Below are positions 6,496 through 15,950 of a stretch of 20,045 bases of DNA, piece after piece. The translations under genes were made by a program, and so were the position numbers. This DNA comes from JADFQT01 sp047516825 (GTDB taxonomy: Bacteria; Chloroflexota; Dehalococcoidia; Lucifugimonadales; UBA3495). The stretch covers positions 1 through 20,045 of the forward strand of contig JAKZUA010000178.1 in assembly GCA_047516825.1 (NCBI GenBank). Direction: 5' to 3'. The notes beneath the pieces were generated by a model that was not told the DNA's origin, did not search any database, and worked only from the letters and a program-made list of their open reading frames with translations. The first letter of the stretch is position 1; every line of letters starts with the position of its first letter.

Positions 6496-7479
6496 TTACA
6501 CCGGCGCCTTTACCTGGGCAGCGCCGATGATTTCTTTGAGGTTACTGACTCCCTCTTCTCTGAGAAAGCCTTCCAGCTGACGCAAAATGTTTACTGGAGC
6601 CCAAAGGTCGGCCAGGTTGGCGCTACCTACCTGGACCGCCGTGGCGCCGGCCATAAAATACTGCAGAGCGTCCTCGGCGGAGAAGATACCCCCCACTCCT
6701 ATTATCGGCAGGTCCACCACTTGGACCGCCCGATACACCAGGGCTAAAGATACCGGATGCAATCCCGGCCCGGACAGTCCGCCAGTAACCGCCCCCAGCA
6801 CCGGCGTGCGGGAGGTGACATCGATGGTCATGGCTGGGATAGTGTTGGAGATGGTTAGAGCGTCGGCGCCAGCTTGCGCCGCGGACTGGGCGATGGGAGA
6901 AATGTCGGGAACATTGGGCGCCAGCTTGACCAGGATGGGGAGGTCACTGTTGCACCGGACCGCGTCCACTGCCGCTCCGGTAAGCTCGGCGGTGTGGGAA
7001 AACAGGGCGCCGCTCTCAATGTTGGGGCAGCTCAGGTTCAGCTCCAGGGCTTGAAAACCAGGCACCCCCCGGGTCATGGCCGCCATCTCCCCGAATTCGT
7101 CCACGCTGCCGGCGGAAAGGCTAAGGATGACGGTGGCATTCCACTGGGCCCACACCGGAGCCAGATTTGCCAGAGCGCCTTCAATGCCCGGGTTAGCCAG
7201 GCCTATCGAGTTGAGGTATACACACTCGCCGGCTTCCCGTCCCTCTCGGTAAGAGGATGGATACCAGCGGGGCTCGGGATTGCCCTCCCTGGGCCAGCGG
7301 GTAACAGTTTTGGGAATGACCGCGCCCAGTTGGCTCAGGTCCATATCCTGGGGTATACCTCTGCCGTAGCCGTCGTAGCCGAAGGTGCCGGAGGCGATCA
7401 TCACCGGGTTGCCCAGCCTCAAGTGATGACCATGCCTGGGCGCCAGGTCGACCGCTAGGCCTATCTCTCCTTTTGCCAC
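6496..7479 (-). CDS. pyrD: Dihydroorotate dehydrogenase, class 1B-like
   Basis: This enzyme oxidises dihydroorotate to orotate with FMN in de novo pyrimidine synthesis. Taking the GTG at 7477-7479 gives 327 residues, normal for class 1. Features, numbered from that start, are the substrate/FMN loop NSIGLANPG (90-98), NLSCPN with the class 1 catalytic Cys151 (class 2 has Ser), VKLAPN with Lys185, SNT (211-213) and the phosphate-binding GVGGI (261-265). Class 1B enzymes normally pair with the iron-sulfur/FAD subunit PyrK; no pyrK is in the window, so the electron acceptor is uncertain. The frame stays open 126 nt into rpoC, but residues upstream of the GTG have no family character. GAGGG lies 5 nt before this GTG; GTG 7483-7485 is an alternative. 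The gene begins about 20 nt after the rpoC stop, so it is probably expressed with rpoBC. Confidence 0.93.
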   Translation of the reverse strand: MAKGEIGLAVDLAPRHGHHLRLGNPVMIASGTFGYDGYGRGIPQDMDLSQLGAVIPKTVTRWPREGNPEPRWYPSSYREGREAGECVYLNSIGLANPGIEGALANLAPVWAQWNATVILSLSAGSVDEFGEMAAMTRGVPGFQALELNLSCPNIESGALFSHTAELTGAAVDAVRCNSDLPILVKLAPNVPDISPIAQSAAQAGADALTISNTIPAMTIDVTSRTPVLGAVTGGLSGPGLHPVSLALVYRAVQVVDLPIIGVGGIFSAEDALQYFMAGATAVQVGSANLADLWAPVNILRQLEGFLREEGVSNLKEIIGAAQVKAPV

Positions 7480-7498
7480 CGCCACCCTCGACTGCCAG

Positions 7499-10400
7499 CT
7501 AATCCTGCGACTGCACCTCTTCCTCGGTCTGCTCCGGGATCTCAGCAGGTTCGGGGGAAGATTCAGCCAGAGATTCAGATTGAGCGGCTTCAGTTCCGAT
7601 GTCATCTAAATTCTGGTGATCCCTCCCATTACTGCTATCATCCAGCTGGGAATCAAGGTCTGGGACATCTTCCAACACGGGCGCGCCATCCGCGAAGAAG
7701 AAGCCTTCTACTTCGGGTTTGCGGGATTGCGGGTCGAAGCCGAACCCATCTCCGTCAATCCCTTCCGGTCCGTCCAGCCAGCCGCCGGGTACCATCTCGG
7801 CCAATTCCGGAGGCGACTGGGGAGCGAGAATCTCTTGCATGCCTGGGGTTTCGACCCGGGCCGGTATCAGCCGCCCAATGATGACATTCTCCTTCAATCC
7901 CAAGAGCCAATCGTGGGCGCCGCTGACCGCTGCCTGGGTCAACACGCGCGTGGTCTCCTGGAAGGACGCCGCCGCCAGGAAGCTGTCGGTGAGCAGCGAG
8001 GCCCGGGTGATTCCCAGGAATATAGGCTTGGCGGTAGCCGGTTCGCCGCCTTCCGCCAGCACCTGGCCGTTCTTGTCCTGGAACACAAACTTGTCCACCA
8101 TCTGTCCGGGTATGTACTCCGTATCGCCCGTGGACTCTACCGACACCCGGCGTAGCATTTGGCGCAAGATGATCTCAATATGCTTGTCGTGAATATTCAC
8201 ACCTTGGGATATATACACCCGCTGCACTTCGTCCACCAGGTAGCGTTGTAGCTCGTCCTTGCCCCGAATATGCAGGATGTCGTGAGGGTTCAACGGCCCG
8301 ACGGTTAGTGCATCTCCGGCGCGGACCTGCTGACCATCTTCCACCAGAATGCGGGACGCGGCCGAAATAATGTGCTCGCGTTCCTCCACATCCTCCCAGA
8401 CTATGGACAGAGAGTCCGGTCCCAACACAATGTGACCGCCGATGTTCGCCACTATTTCCTCGGTGGCTTGAGCATCCCCTTCCGCTTCTCCTCCTTGGGC
8501 CTCGCCACCCTCCTGCCCTTCAGTCAAGGGGACCGGGCGCTGGGCCAGGATCATCCCCGGTTCTACGTACTCACCCTCCTCCACCAACAGCTGGGCGTCC
8601 TCGGGAATTACGTAGTCCTCGCGGTACTCCTCCCGGCTCACAACCCGCAGAATTCGGCCATCTTCACCGCTCTCCAGGGACAGCAGGCCGTCTATGTCGG
8701 CCAACAGGGCGGCCCCCTTGGGAACCCGGGCCTCGAACAACTCCTCCACCCGGGGTAGACCGCTGGTTATGTCAAGTCCAGCGATTCCGCCGGTGTGGAA
8801 GGTACGCATGGTCAGCTGCGTGCCGGGTTCGCCGATGCTCTGGGCGGCGATAATGCCGGCCGCTTGCCCCAGCTCGATCAGGTTCCCAGTCGCGGGCAGC
8901 CTGCCGTAGCACATTTGACACACGCCACGCCGGGCTTCACACATCAGGGGGGAGCGCACCGGAACCTCGGTCAATCCCGCTTGGAGAATCTGCTGAGCCA
9001 AGGCTTCGTTGATTTCTTCGTTCCGGTCGACGATAATCTCGCCGGTTTCCGGATGTGCCAGCGGTGTTGCCACATAGCGGCCCAAGATGCGGTCGGCCAG
9101 GGAAGCGCCCGTCGTATCGTCCGGACGGGCAACGATCCAAAAGGCATCCAGGGTTTCGCAGTCCTCTTCCAGCGCTATAACCTCCTGGGACACGTCGACC
9201 AGACGGCGGGTCAGGTAGCCGCTATCGGCTGTCCTCAAGGCAGTATCAGCCAGACCCTTGCGGGCGCCGTGGGTAGAGATGAAGTACTCCAGAGCGGTCA
9301 GGCCTTCCCGGAAACTGGACTTGATGGGCAGGTCTATGATTCTGCCCTTGGGATTGGTCATCAGCCCCCGCATTCCGGCCATCTGCTTAATCTGGGAGAT
9401 GTTACCCTTGGTTCCCGAGACGGCCATCACCGCGATGCCACCGTAGTTGGACAACTCGGACTTCACTAACGCTTCGGTTTGGTCCGAGGCGTTAGTCCAG
9501 GCCTCCACTGCCAGGTTGTAACGCTCTTCTTCCGACATCAAGCCAGAGAGATACAGGTCTTCATAACCGGCAACCAAGCCGCTGGCCTCGTCCAGTATGG
9601 CCGATTTCTTGGGAGAAACCTGAATGTCATTAATCGCTATGGTAAGGCCGGATATGGTAGCGTAGTGGAAGCCAAGCTCCTTGATCCGATCCAGCGCCTC
9701 CGCCGTTTCTTCATTGCTTAGATTCCGGTAAAGGTCGGCGGTCAAATCCTTAATCGCGCTCCGGTCCATCAGCTGATTGCGGTACTCCACCCCATCGGGG
9801 AGAATCTCGTTGAAGATCAACTTCCCCAAGGTCGTCTCCATTGGGCCATCGCAGCCGGCCACCTCGCTGACCAATATGGTGGCCCGCAGGTCGATTAGCT
9901 CGGCGGCATAGGCTATTCGAGCCTCATCGAAATCGTAGAATTTGCTGCCCTCACCAATGGCTCCCTTCTGAATCTCGGTCAGGTAGTAGCAGCCCATCAC
10001 CATATCTAATGTGGGAGCAACCAGGGGGTCTCCCGAAGCCGGGGAGAGCATATTGTGGGTGCTAAGCATGGCCACCCGGGCTTCGTGAACCGCCATTCGA
10101 GACAGGGGTACGTGCACTGCCATCTGGTCGCCATCAAAGTCGGCATTGAATGCCGAGCAGACCAGGGGATGGATCTGGATGGCGCTCCCTTCGATGAGCA
10201 CCGGCATAAAGGCCTGGATTCCGAGACGGTGCAAAGTGGGAGCTCGGTTCAACAGCACCGGACGGTCCTTAATGACCTCCTCCAGGATGTCCCATACTTC
10301 AGGACGCGCCCGCTCGACCATCCGCTTCGCGCTTTTAATGTTGGGGGAAATTCCCAGCACAACCAGACGATGCATGACAAAGGGTTTGAACAGCTCCAGG

Positions 10401-11761
10401 GCCATTCGCTTGGGCAGCCCGCATTCGTCCATCTTCAGCTCGGGCCCCACCACAATTACCGAACGTCCGCTGTAATCAACCCGCTTGCCCAGCAGGTTCT
10501 GGCGAAAACGCCCTTGCTTGCCTCGCAGCAGGTCGGAAAGAGACTTTAGTTTGTGGTTGTGGCTGCCCTGGATGGGACGGCCCCGTCGGCCGTTGTCGAT
10601 CAGGGCATCCACCGACTCCTGCAACATCCTCTTCTCGTTGCGTATGATTATTTCCGGAGCGCCCAGGTCCATAAGTCTTTTCAGGCGGTTGTTTCTATTG
10701 ATCACCCGCCGGTAGAGGTCGTTCAGGTCGCTGGTGGCAAAACGACCGCCGTCCAGCTGAACCATAGGCCGTAACTCGGGCGGCAGCACTGGCAGGATGG
10801 TCAGGACCATGTCCTCGACCCGGTTTCCACTTTTCCGAAAGGCTTCAACCACGCGCAGGCGCTTGATGGCCTTCTTGCGGCGCTGCCCAGAGGTAGAGCG
10901 CATCTCGTTGACCAGCTGGTCGCGCAGGGCCTCCAGATCGATGGTCCTCAAGATACTCAGGATAGCTTCCGCACCCATGGAGGCTTGGAAGACCTCACCG
11001 TAGTGGTCCTTAAGCTCCCGGTGGCGGGATTCGGCAATGAGTTTGTGGATTCGCAGGTCACCCAACTCGTCGACGGTTGCTTGGTACTTGTCCTTGAGCT
11101 GCGCTTGTTCCTGAGCCAACCGATCTGTAATGGCGTCGATCTCAATTTGGAGGGAGAAGCCTTCGGCGTCCTTGGCCGGATCCGGTTCCTCCATCGTCAG
11201 GGCTTCCATCCGTTCCCGAAGGGCGGCGATCTCTTCTTCCCCCGCCTCAGCTAGTTTTCCCGATTCCCGGTCGTAGCTTGCCTGCTCCTCCTCCAGGGTC
11301 CCCTGACGCGCTTCCTCATCCACAGAGACGATGATGTGCTGGGCGAAATAAAGCACTCTTTCCAGGTTCCGGGGAGAAAGGTCCAGGAGCAACCCCAACC
11401 GGCTGGGGGTGGTTTTGCTAAACCAGATATGGGTTACGGGAGCCGCCAGCCGGATGTGGCCCATGCGTTCCCGGCGTACCTTGGACCGGGTGACCTCCAC
11501 GCCGCAGCGGTCGCAAACCACGCCCCGGTAGCGGATGCGCTTGTACTTTCCGCAGAAGCACTCCCAATCCTTGGTAGGACCGAAGAGCCGCTCGCAAAAC
11601 AGCCCGTCCTTTTCCGGGCGCAGGGTACGGTAGTTAATGGTTTCCGGCTTGGTAACCTCGCCGTGCGACCAGTTCATGATCTGCTCCGGAGAGGCGACGG
11701 ATATCCGTATGGCGTTGAAGTTGGTAGCCTGAGAGTCCGCCCGATCTAACATCCTGACCAT
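7499..11761 (-). CDS. rpoC: DNA-directed RNA polymerase subunit beta'
   Basis: This 1420-residue catalytic subunit of RNA polymerase contains the absolutely conserved metal-binding NADFDGDQM (539-547). Zinc site 1 uses Cys68, Cys70, Cys83 and Cys86; zinc site 2 uses Cys868, Cys941, Cys948 and Cys951 (CEARRGVCQMCYGR). The bridge/trigger region IAAQSIGEPGTQLTMRTFH is at 971-989. Between the zinc ribbon and the GAEAI region there is a charged coiled-coil insertion (about 148-250). An acidic loop lies at about 1078-1102. The last ~100 residues (about 1320-1420) form an acidic Asp/Glu/Ser/Pro-rich tail with no recognisable domain. TTGGAGG ends 7 nt before the ATG (GGAGG at 11769-11773). It follows rpoB by 62 nt with no visible terminator, forming the usual rpoBC pair, and precedes pyrD closely. 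Confidence 0.98.
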   Translation of the reverse strand: MVRMLDRADSQATNFNAIRISVASPEQIMNWSHGEVTKPETINYRTLRPEKDGLFCERLFGPTKDWECFCGKYKRIRYRGVVCDRCGVEVTRSKVRRERMGHIRLAAPVTHIWFSKTTPSRLGLLLDLSPRNLERVLYFAQHIIVSVDEEARQGTLEEEQASYDRESGKLAEAGEEEIAALRERMEALTMEEPDPAKDAEGFSLQIEIDAITDRLAQEQAQLKDKYQATVDELGDLRIHKLIAESRHRELKDHYGEVFQASMGAEAILSILRTIDLEALRDQLVNEMRSTSGQRRKKAIKRLRVVEAFRKSGNRVEDMVLTILPVLPPELRPMVQLDGGRFATSDLNDLYRRVINRNNRLKRLMDLGAPEIIIRNEKRMLQESVDALIDNGRRGRPIQGSHNHKLKSLSDLLRGKQGRFRQNLLGKRVDYSGRSVIVVGPELKMDECGLPKRMALELFKPFVMHRLVVLGISPNIKSAKRMVERARPEVWDILEEVIKDRPVLLNRAPTLHRLGIQAFMPVLIEGSAIQIHPLVCSAFNADFDGDQMAVHVPLSRMAVHEARVAMLSTHNMLSPASGDPLVAPTLDMVMGCYYLTEIQKGAIGEGSKFYDFDEARIAYAAELIDLRATILVSEVAGCDGPMETTLGKLIFNEILPDGVEYRNQLMDRSAIKDLTADLYRNLSNEETAEALDRIKELGFHYATISGLTIAINDIQVSPKKSAILDEASGLVAGYEDLYLSGLMSEEERYNLAVEAWTNASDQTEALVKSELSNYGGIAVMAVSGTKGNISQIKQMAGMRGLMTNPKGRIIDLPIKSSFREGLTALEYFISTHGARKGLADTALRTADSGYLTRRLVDVSQEVIALEEDCETLDAFWIVARPDDTTGASLADRILGRYVATPLAHPETGEIIVDRNEEINEALAQQILQAGLTEVPVRSPLMCEARRGVCQMCYGRLPATGNLIELGQAAGIIAAQSIGEPGTQLTMRTFHTGGIAGLDITSGLPRVEELFEARVPKGAALLADIDGLLSLESGEDGRILRVVSREEYREDYVIPEDAQLLVEEGEYVEPGMILAQRPVPLTEGQEGGEAQGGEAEGDAQATEEIVANIGGHIVLGPDSLSIVWEDVEEREHIISAASRILVEDGQQVRAGDALTVGPLNPHDILHIRGKDELQRYLVDEVQRVYISQGVNIHDKHIEIILRQMLRRVSVESTGDTEYIPGQMVDKFVFQDKNGQVLAEGGEPATAKPIFLGITRASLLTDSFLAAASFQETTRVLTQAAVSGAHDWLLGLKENVIIGRLIPARVETPGMQEILAPQSPPELAEMVPGGWLDGPEGIDGDGFGFDPQSRKPEVEGFFFADGAPVLEDVPDLDSQLDDSSNGRDHQNLDDIGTEAAQSESLAESSPEPAEIPEQTEEEVQSQD

Positions 11762-11823
11762 TGAAACGCCTCCAAGAGCTGAAATTCCTCGCTAGGGTCG
11801 GTAACCAACTAAAGACCCGCGGG

Positions 11824-14800
11824 CTAGGCCAGCGGAACCCGCTCCTCCTCGTTCAGCAGCTCCACCGCCAAACCCAGACTCTGTAATTCTTTAAGCAGCA
11901 CGTTGAAGGATTCGGGCACGCCGGGCTGGCCGATGGACTCGCCCTTTACGATGGCCTCGTAGGTCTTCACCCTTCCAGCCACGTCGTCGGATTTAACCGT
12001 CAGCACTTCCTGCAAATTGTAGGCCGCGCTGTAAGCCTCCAGAGCCCAGACCTCCATCTCTCCAAATCTCTGACCGCCAAACTGGGCCTTGCCGCCAAGA
12101 GGCTGCTGGGTGATCATGGAGTAAGGTCCGGTGGAACGGGCGTGGATCTTGTCCTCAACCAGGTGAATTAGCTTGAGCATGTATATACTGCCGACGGTCA
12201 CCAGCTGGTCGAAGGGGTCGCCGGAACGACCATCGTAAAGCTGGAATTTGCCGAAGGTGGGGGGAGCGATCTGCCGCTCTCGGTGGATTAAGAGAGCCTG
12301 CTGATGCATCTGTTCGACGTTCATTCCCTGTGGGTCGACCCCGGCCATCTCCTTCAACCACAGCCGGAGGCAGGCCTCTCTGGCCTCTCCCTTGATGTTG
12401 TCGTCAAACAGCCTGGCCCCGTCGTAGCCCCGTTCCTCCAGCCACTTTTCCACCTTGGAGTAGTCAATCTCCGGTGACCATTCGCTAGGAGCCGGGTCAA
12501 TGGCCTGCGCCTGCTCGGCGAACCATAGCCGACCCAGCGAATCCTCGATAGAGTCGTCTCGGGCCCCGTCAAACACCGGGGTTCGGGCGTGGAAGTTTAG
12601 GCCGCGGGCGGCCCAACCCAAATGGGTTTCCAGCACCTGCCCTAGATTCATACGGGAAGGCACTCCGATGGGATTCAGTATGATGTCTACCGGAGTCCCG
12701 TCCTCCAGGAAAGGCATGTCCTCCTGGGGAAGAATGCGGGATACGACGCCCTTGTTGCCGTGCCGTCCGGCCATCTTGTCCCCAACGGAGATCTTGCGAG
12801 TCTGGGCGATCCAGACCCGTACCGCCTCGTTGACGCCAGGAGGCAGGTCGTCGCGATGGGCCCGACTGAGGACCTTAACCTCAATGACTTTGCCTCGCTC
12901 GCCGTGGGGAACCCTGAGAGAAGTGTCCTTCACGTCTCGCGATTTTTCACCGAAGATGGCACGCAGGAGCTTCTCTTCAGCGGTCAGTTCGGTTTCTCCC
13001 TTGGGAGTGACCTTGCCTACCAGGATGTCCCCCGGTCCCACATCGGCGCCCACTCGAATTATGCCCAAATCGTCCAAATCTCTCAGGCTGGCTTCGCCCA
13101 CGTTGGGGATATCCCGTGTTATTTCTTCCGGGCCCAGCTTGGTCTCCCGGGCCTCCATCTCATGCTTTTCTATGTGGATCGAGGTGAACATGTCGTCTTT
13201 GACCAGACGCTCGCTGAGGATGATCGCATCCTCGTAGTTGTAGCCCTCCCAAGACATAAACGCTACCAGGATGTTCTGGCCCAGCGCTAACTCACCATTT
13301 TCGGTGGAGGAGCTATCGGCCAACGTAGCGCCCTTTTTCACCAGGTCTCCCTTGCGAACCACCGGTCGCTGGTCGAAACAGGTACCTTGGTTAGTGCGAG
13401 TGAACTTCATTAGATGATGTTGGTGCTTATCACCTTCCGAGTCGGAGATTACAATCTCCCGGCCATTTACTGAAGTCACCACTCCCGATGCCTGGGCCAG
13501 CACCACCTGGCCGCTGTCTTGGGCTACCCGACCCTCGATGCCGGTGCCGACCACCGGCGCTTGGGGCCGCAACAACGGCACCGCCTGGCGCTGCATGTTG
13601 GAACCCATCAGGGCCCGGTTGGCGTCGTCATGCTCCAGGAAGGGGATCAAGGCGGCGGAGACGCTCATGATTTGCATAGGAGAAACATCCATCAATGCCA
13701 CTGTATCCGGCGACTCCTGGATATAATTCTCCCCTTCGCGGACTTCTACCCGGTCTTCCACAAATTGGTTCAGCGCATCCAGCACCGAGTTGGCCTGAGC
13801 TACCCGGTAGGTTTCCTCTTGATCGGCGGAAAGATAGACGACCTGGTCATCTCCGCCCATTACGAAGGGGCGAACCTGAATCAAGGTGTCTTCTGGAAAT
13901 TGGTTGATCTGGGCGGCCTTGGCCTTGCTGATATGCCGGCCCTTGGCCACGACTACTGTCCCGGAACCATCCACCACCGCTTCCCGTACCGTGCGGCCGA
14001 CCAAGTCGTTGGAGTCACTGGGCAGAGTTTTGAGCACTCGCCGGTAGGGCGATTCAATGAACCCGTAGGAATTGGTGCGGGCATAAGAAGCCAGCGAACT
14101 GAGCAATCCGATGTTGGGACCTTCTGGAGTTTCTATGGGGCAAATGCGCCCATAGTGGGAGAAGTGAACGTCGCGAACGTCGAAACCGGCCCGCTCCCTG
14201 GACAATCCGCCCGGTCCCAGGGCGGAAAGCCGGCGCTTGTGGGTCAGCTCGGCCAGGGGGTTAGTTTGGTCCATGAACTGGGACAGCTGGGATCCTCCGA
14301 AGAACTCCCGCACCGCCGCCACCACCGGCCGAATGTTTACCAGACCCTGGGGCGCGGCTGCTTCGGGGTCGACCAGAGTCATCTTTTCCTTGACCATGCG
14401 CTCCATGCGGAGGAGGCCGACCCGAACCTGATTCTGGACCAACTCGCCTACCGCACGAACCCGCCGGTTACCCAGATGGTCAATGTCGTCCGGGCGTCCC
14501 TCGCTCCGATTTACTTTGATCATGGTGCTGATAACCGAGATCATGTCTCTCAGGGTTAGCACCCTCAAATCCGAGTTGTCGGTCTGACCCAGACGCCGAT
14601 TCAGCTTGTACCGGCCTACCCGTCCCAGGTCATAGCGCCGGGGGTCAAAGAAGAGGCTTTTAATTAGCGTGCGGGCGTTTTCCAGACTGGGAGGCTCGCC
14701 GGGCCGCAGGCGCCGGTAAAATTCAATTTGGGCCACGGCTATCCGCTTGGCCAATGTGGCATCATACTCCTGGTCCGGCTTCAGCCACTCCCATATAGCA

Positions 14801-15552
14801 TGGAGATCGTCTTGCCGGAAGTGAGTGTCTTTTTCCTCAAAGGCCGGATCCCGCTCCAGAGTCGAAACGATGTATTTATGGTTTTCGTCGGTGTCCACAT
14901 CTTTGAAGAGGTCCAGCATTTCCTCGTCCGAGGCCACACCCAGCGCCCTCAAAAAGGCGGTTGCGGAAACCTTGCGCTTGCGGTCCACCTTGACTGAAAG
15001 GATGTCCTTGGGGCTGGTTTCGAACTCCAGCCAGGCCCCCCGCGAGGGGATAAGCTTGCCGAAGCAGAGATTACGAGCGCTGGCCAGGTTTTTCTCGTAG
15101 ACGAAGTAAACCCCGGGTGAGCGGACCAGCTGGCTGACCACGACCCGCTCGGCGCCGTTTATAATGAAGGTGCCGTTATCCGTCATCATAGGTATGTCAC
15201 CCATGAAGATTTCCTGCTCTTTGATCTCTCCGGTTTCCTTCATTACCAGACGAGTTTTCACGTAAAGGGGTACCGCGAAGGTAATTTCCCGATCCTTACA
15301 CTCGGCTGGCGAGTACTTGGGCTCTCGAAAAAAGTGGTCCAAAAAGTGCAACTCGTACTTCTTGCCGGTGTAGTCGGAGATGGGAGATACTTCCAGGTAG
15401 ACCTCCTGCAAGCCCTCGGTTTTCAACCACTCGTAAGACTGCAGCTGGCTCTGGATCAAGTTGGGGACTTCCACAACCTGGGGAATTCGAGCGTAAGATT
15501 TGACAGGGGACGACTTCAACGTGGGCACAGGTAGAGCAGGAGAAATGCTCAT
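11824..15552 (-). CDS. rpoB: DNA-directed RNA polymerase subunit beta
   Basis: This 1242-residue second-largest subunit of RNA polymerase has the rifampicin cluster I at residues 420-445, with Asp428, His438 and Ser443 matching E. coli Asp516, His526 and Ser531. The residues are those of the sensitive type. Other markers are YGRICPIETPEGPNIG (467-482), the active-site region GDKMAGRHGNKGVVS, and the C-terminal QQPLGGKAQFGGQRFGEMEV that contacts beta'. AAGGAG (15561-15566) lies 8 nt before the ATG. The gene is driven by its own strong promoter (15687-15714) rather than sitting directly behind rplJ/rplL, at least within this window. There is no sign of damage or of a large lineage insertion. 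Confidence 0.98.
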   Translation of the reverse strand: MSISPALPVPTLKSSPVKSYARIPQVVEVPNLIQSQLQSYEWLKTEGLQEVYLEVSPISDYTGKKYELHFLDHFFREPKYSPAECKDREITFAVPLYVKTRLVMKETGEIKEQEIFMGDIPMMTDNGTFIINGAERVVVSQLVRSPGVYFVYEKNLASARNLCFGKLIPSRGAWLEFETSPKDILSVKVDRKRKVSATAFLRALGVASDEEMLDLFKDVDTDENHKYIVSTLERDPAFEEKDTHFRQDDLHAIWEWLKPDQEYDATLAKRIAVAQIEFYRRLRPGEPPSLENARTLIKSLFFDPRRYDLGRVGRYKLNRRLGQTDNSDLRVLTLRDMISVISTMIKVNRSEGRPDDIDHLGNRRVRAVGELVQNQVRVGLLRMERMVKEKMTLVDPEAAAPQGLVNIRPVVAAVREFFGGSQLSQFMDQTNPLAELTHKRRLSALGPGGLSRERAGFDVRDVHFSHYGRICPIETPEGPNIGLLSSLASYARTNSYGFIESPYRRVLKTLPSDSNDLVGRTVREAVVDGSGTVVVAKGRHISKAKAAQINQFPEDTLIQVRPFVMGGDDQVVYLSADQEETYRVAQANSVLDALNQFVEDRVEVREGENYIQESPDTVALMDVSPMQIMSVSAALIPFLEHDDANRALMGSNMQRQAVPLLRPQAPVVGTGIEGRVAQDSGQVVLAQASGVVTSVNGREIVISDSEGDKHQHHLMKFTRTNQGTCFDQRPVVRKGDLVKKGATLADSSSTENGELALGQNILVAFMSWEGYNYEDAIILSERLVKDDMFTSIHIEKHEMEARETKLGPEEITRDIPNVGEASLRDLDDLGIIRVGADVGPGDILVGKVTPKGETELTAEEKLLRAIFGEKSRDVKDTSLRVPHGERGKVIEVKVLSRAHRDDLPPGVNEAVRVWIAQTRKISVGDKMAGRHGNKGVVSRILPQEDMPFLEDGTPVDIILNPIGVPSRMNLGQVLETHLGWAARGLNFHARTPVFDGARDDSIEDSLGRLWFAEQAQAIDPAPSEWSPEIDYSKVEKWLEERGYDGARLFDDNIKGEAREACLRLWLKEMAGVDPQGMNVEQMHQQALLIHRERQIAPPTFGKFQLYDGRSGDPFDQLVTVGSIYMLKLIHLVEDKIHARSTGPYSMITQQPLGGKAQFGGQRFGEMEVWALEAYSAAYNLQEVLTVKSDDVAGRVKTYEAIVKGESIGQPGVPESFNVLLKELQSLGLAVELLNEEERVPLA

Positions 15553-15950
15553 TGTCCTCTCTCCTTAGCTAAAAATGGGGAAACAGGCACAGGAACACGC
15601 AGGCTAGGGGCAAAGGGATATTAGGGTCTGGGAGTATCGGCGGGGTGGGAAAAGTCGCTACTTGCGGCATATGGCAGTAACCCACCATTATAACTATATA
15701 TTATTTATTGTCAAGTTTTTGCTCTTTGGATTTTGTTGGTTTTATTGTTGCTACCGGCGGGCAACCGGAAAACTGGCGATGGTAGTCTCATTAACCGAAA
15801 CGAAATGTTCCTCTGGGGAGCGGCACATGCTTTCAAAACGATCATGGGGGCCGGTGCCAGCTGTCCCCCTTCTACTGAAGGGCCGGGCGCCAAGGTAAGT
15901 CAAGGAAAGGCCGGGACCAGCCGGAGCCCGTGGAATTGAAAAAGTCGCGG
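15553..15950. other. Gap upstream of rpoB: leader, promoter and hairpin
   Basis: These 398 nt have no convincing gene. The rpoB leader (15553 to about 15680) is about 128 nt long and, apart from the ribosome-binding site, shows no clear structure. The promoter follows at 15687-15714, within an AT-rich stretch to about 15750. From 15760 to 15950 the sequence returns to GC-rich. It includes a 6-bp hairpin CCCTTC-TACT-GAAGGG (15867-15882) and a GGCC-rich self-complementary stretch near 15908-15925. No U-tract terminator was found after the flavin oxidoreductase gene that ends at 15951. Confidence 0.6.
15687..15714 (-). promoter_or_regulatory. Strong rpoBC promoter
   Basis: On the minus strand both boxes are perfect consensus: TTGACA (15709-15714) and TATAAT (15687-15692). 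The spacer is 16 nt, one short of ideal, and very AT-rich. The predicted start near 15680 gives a leader of about 128 nt to the rpoB ATG. No inverted repeat overlaps it, unlike the hsp20 and tRNA-Asn promoters. Confidence 0.85.

Noticed and set aside
7480..7605. N-terminal extension of pyrD inside rpoC
   Set aside because: The frame is open to an ATG at 7605, but the extra ~42 residues are Arg/Leu/Asn-rich antifamily sequence overlapping the rpoC 3' end. GTG starts just after the rpoC stop give a normal-length enzyme.
7616..15534. Many plus-strand open frames of 60-350 codons opposite rpoB and rpoC
   Set aside because: They are antisense shadows of conserved minus-strand genes, with no family resemblance and no own ribosome-binding signals.
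15662..15939. Short plus-strand reading frames upstream of rpoB
   Set aside because: They cross the rpoB promoter, show low-complexity translations and have no ribosome-binding sites.
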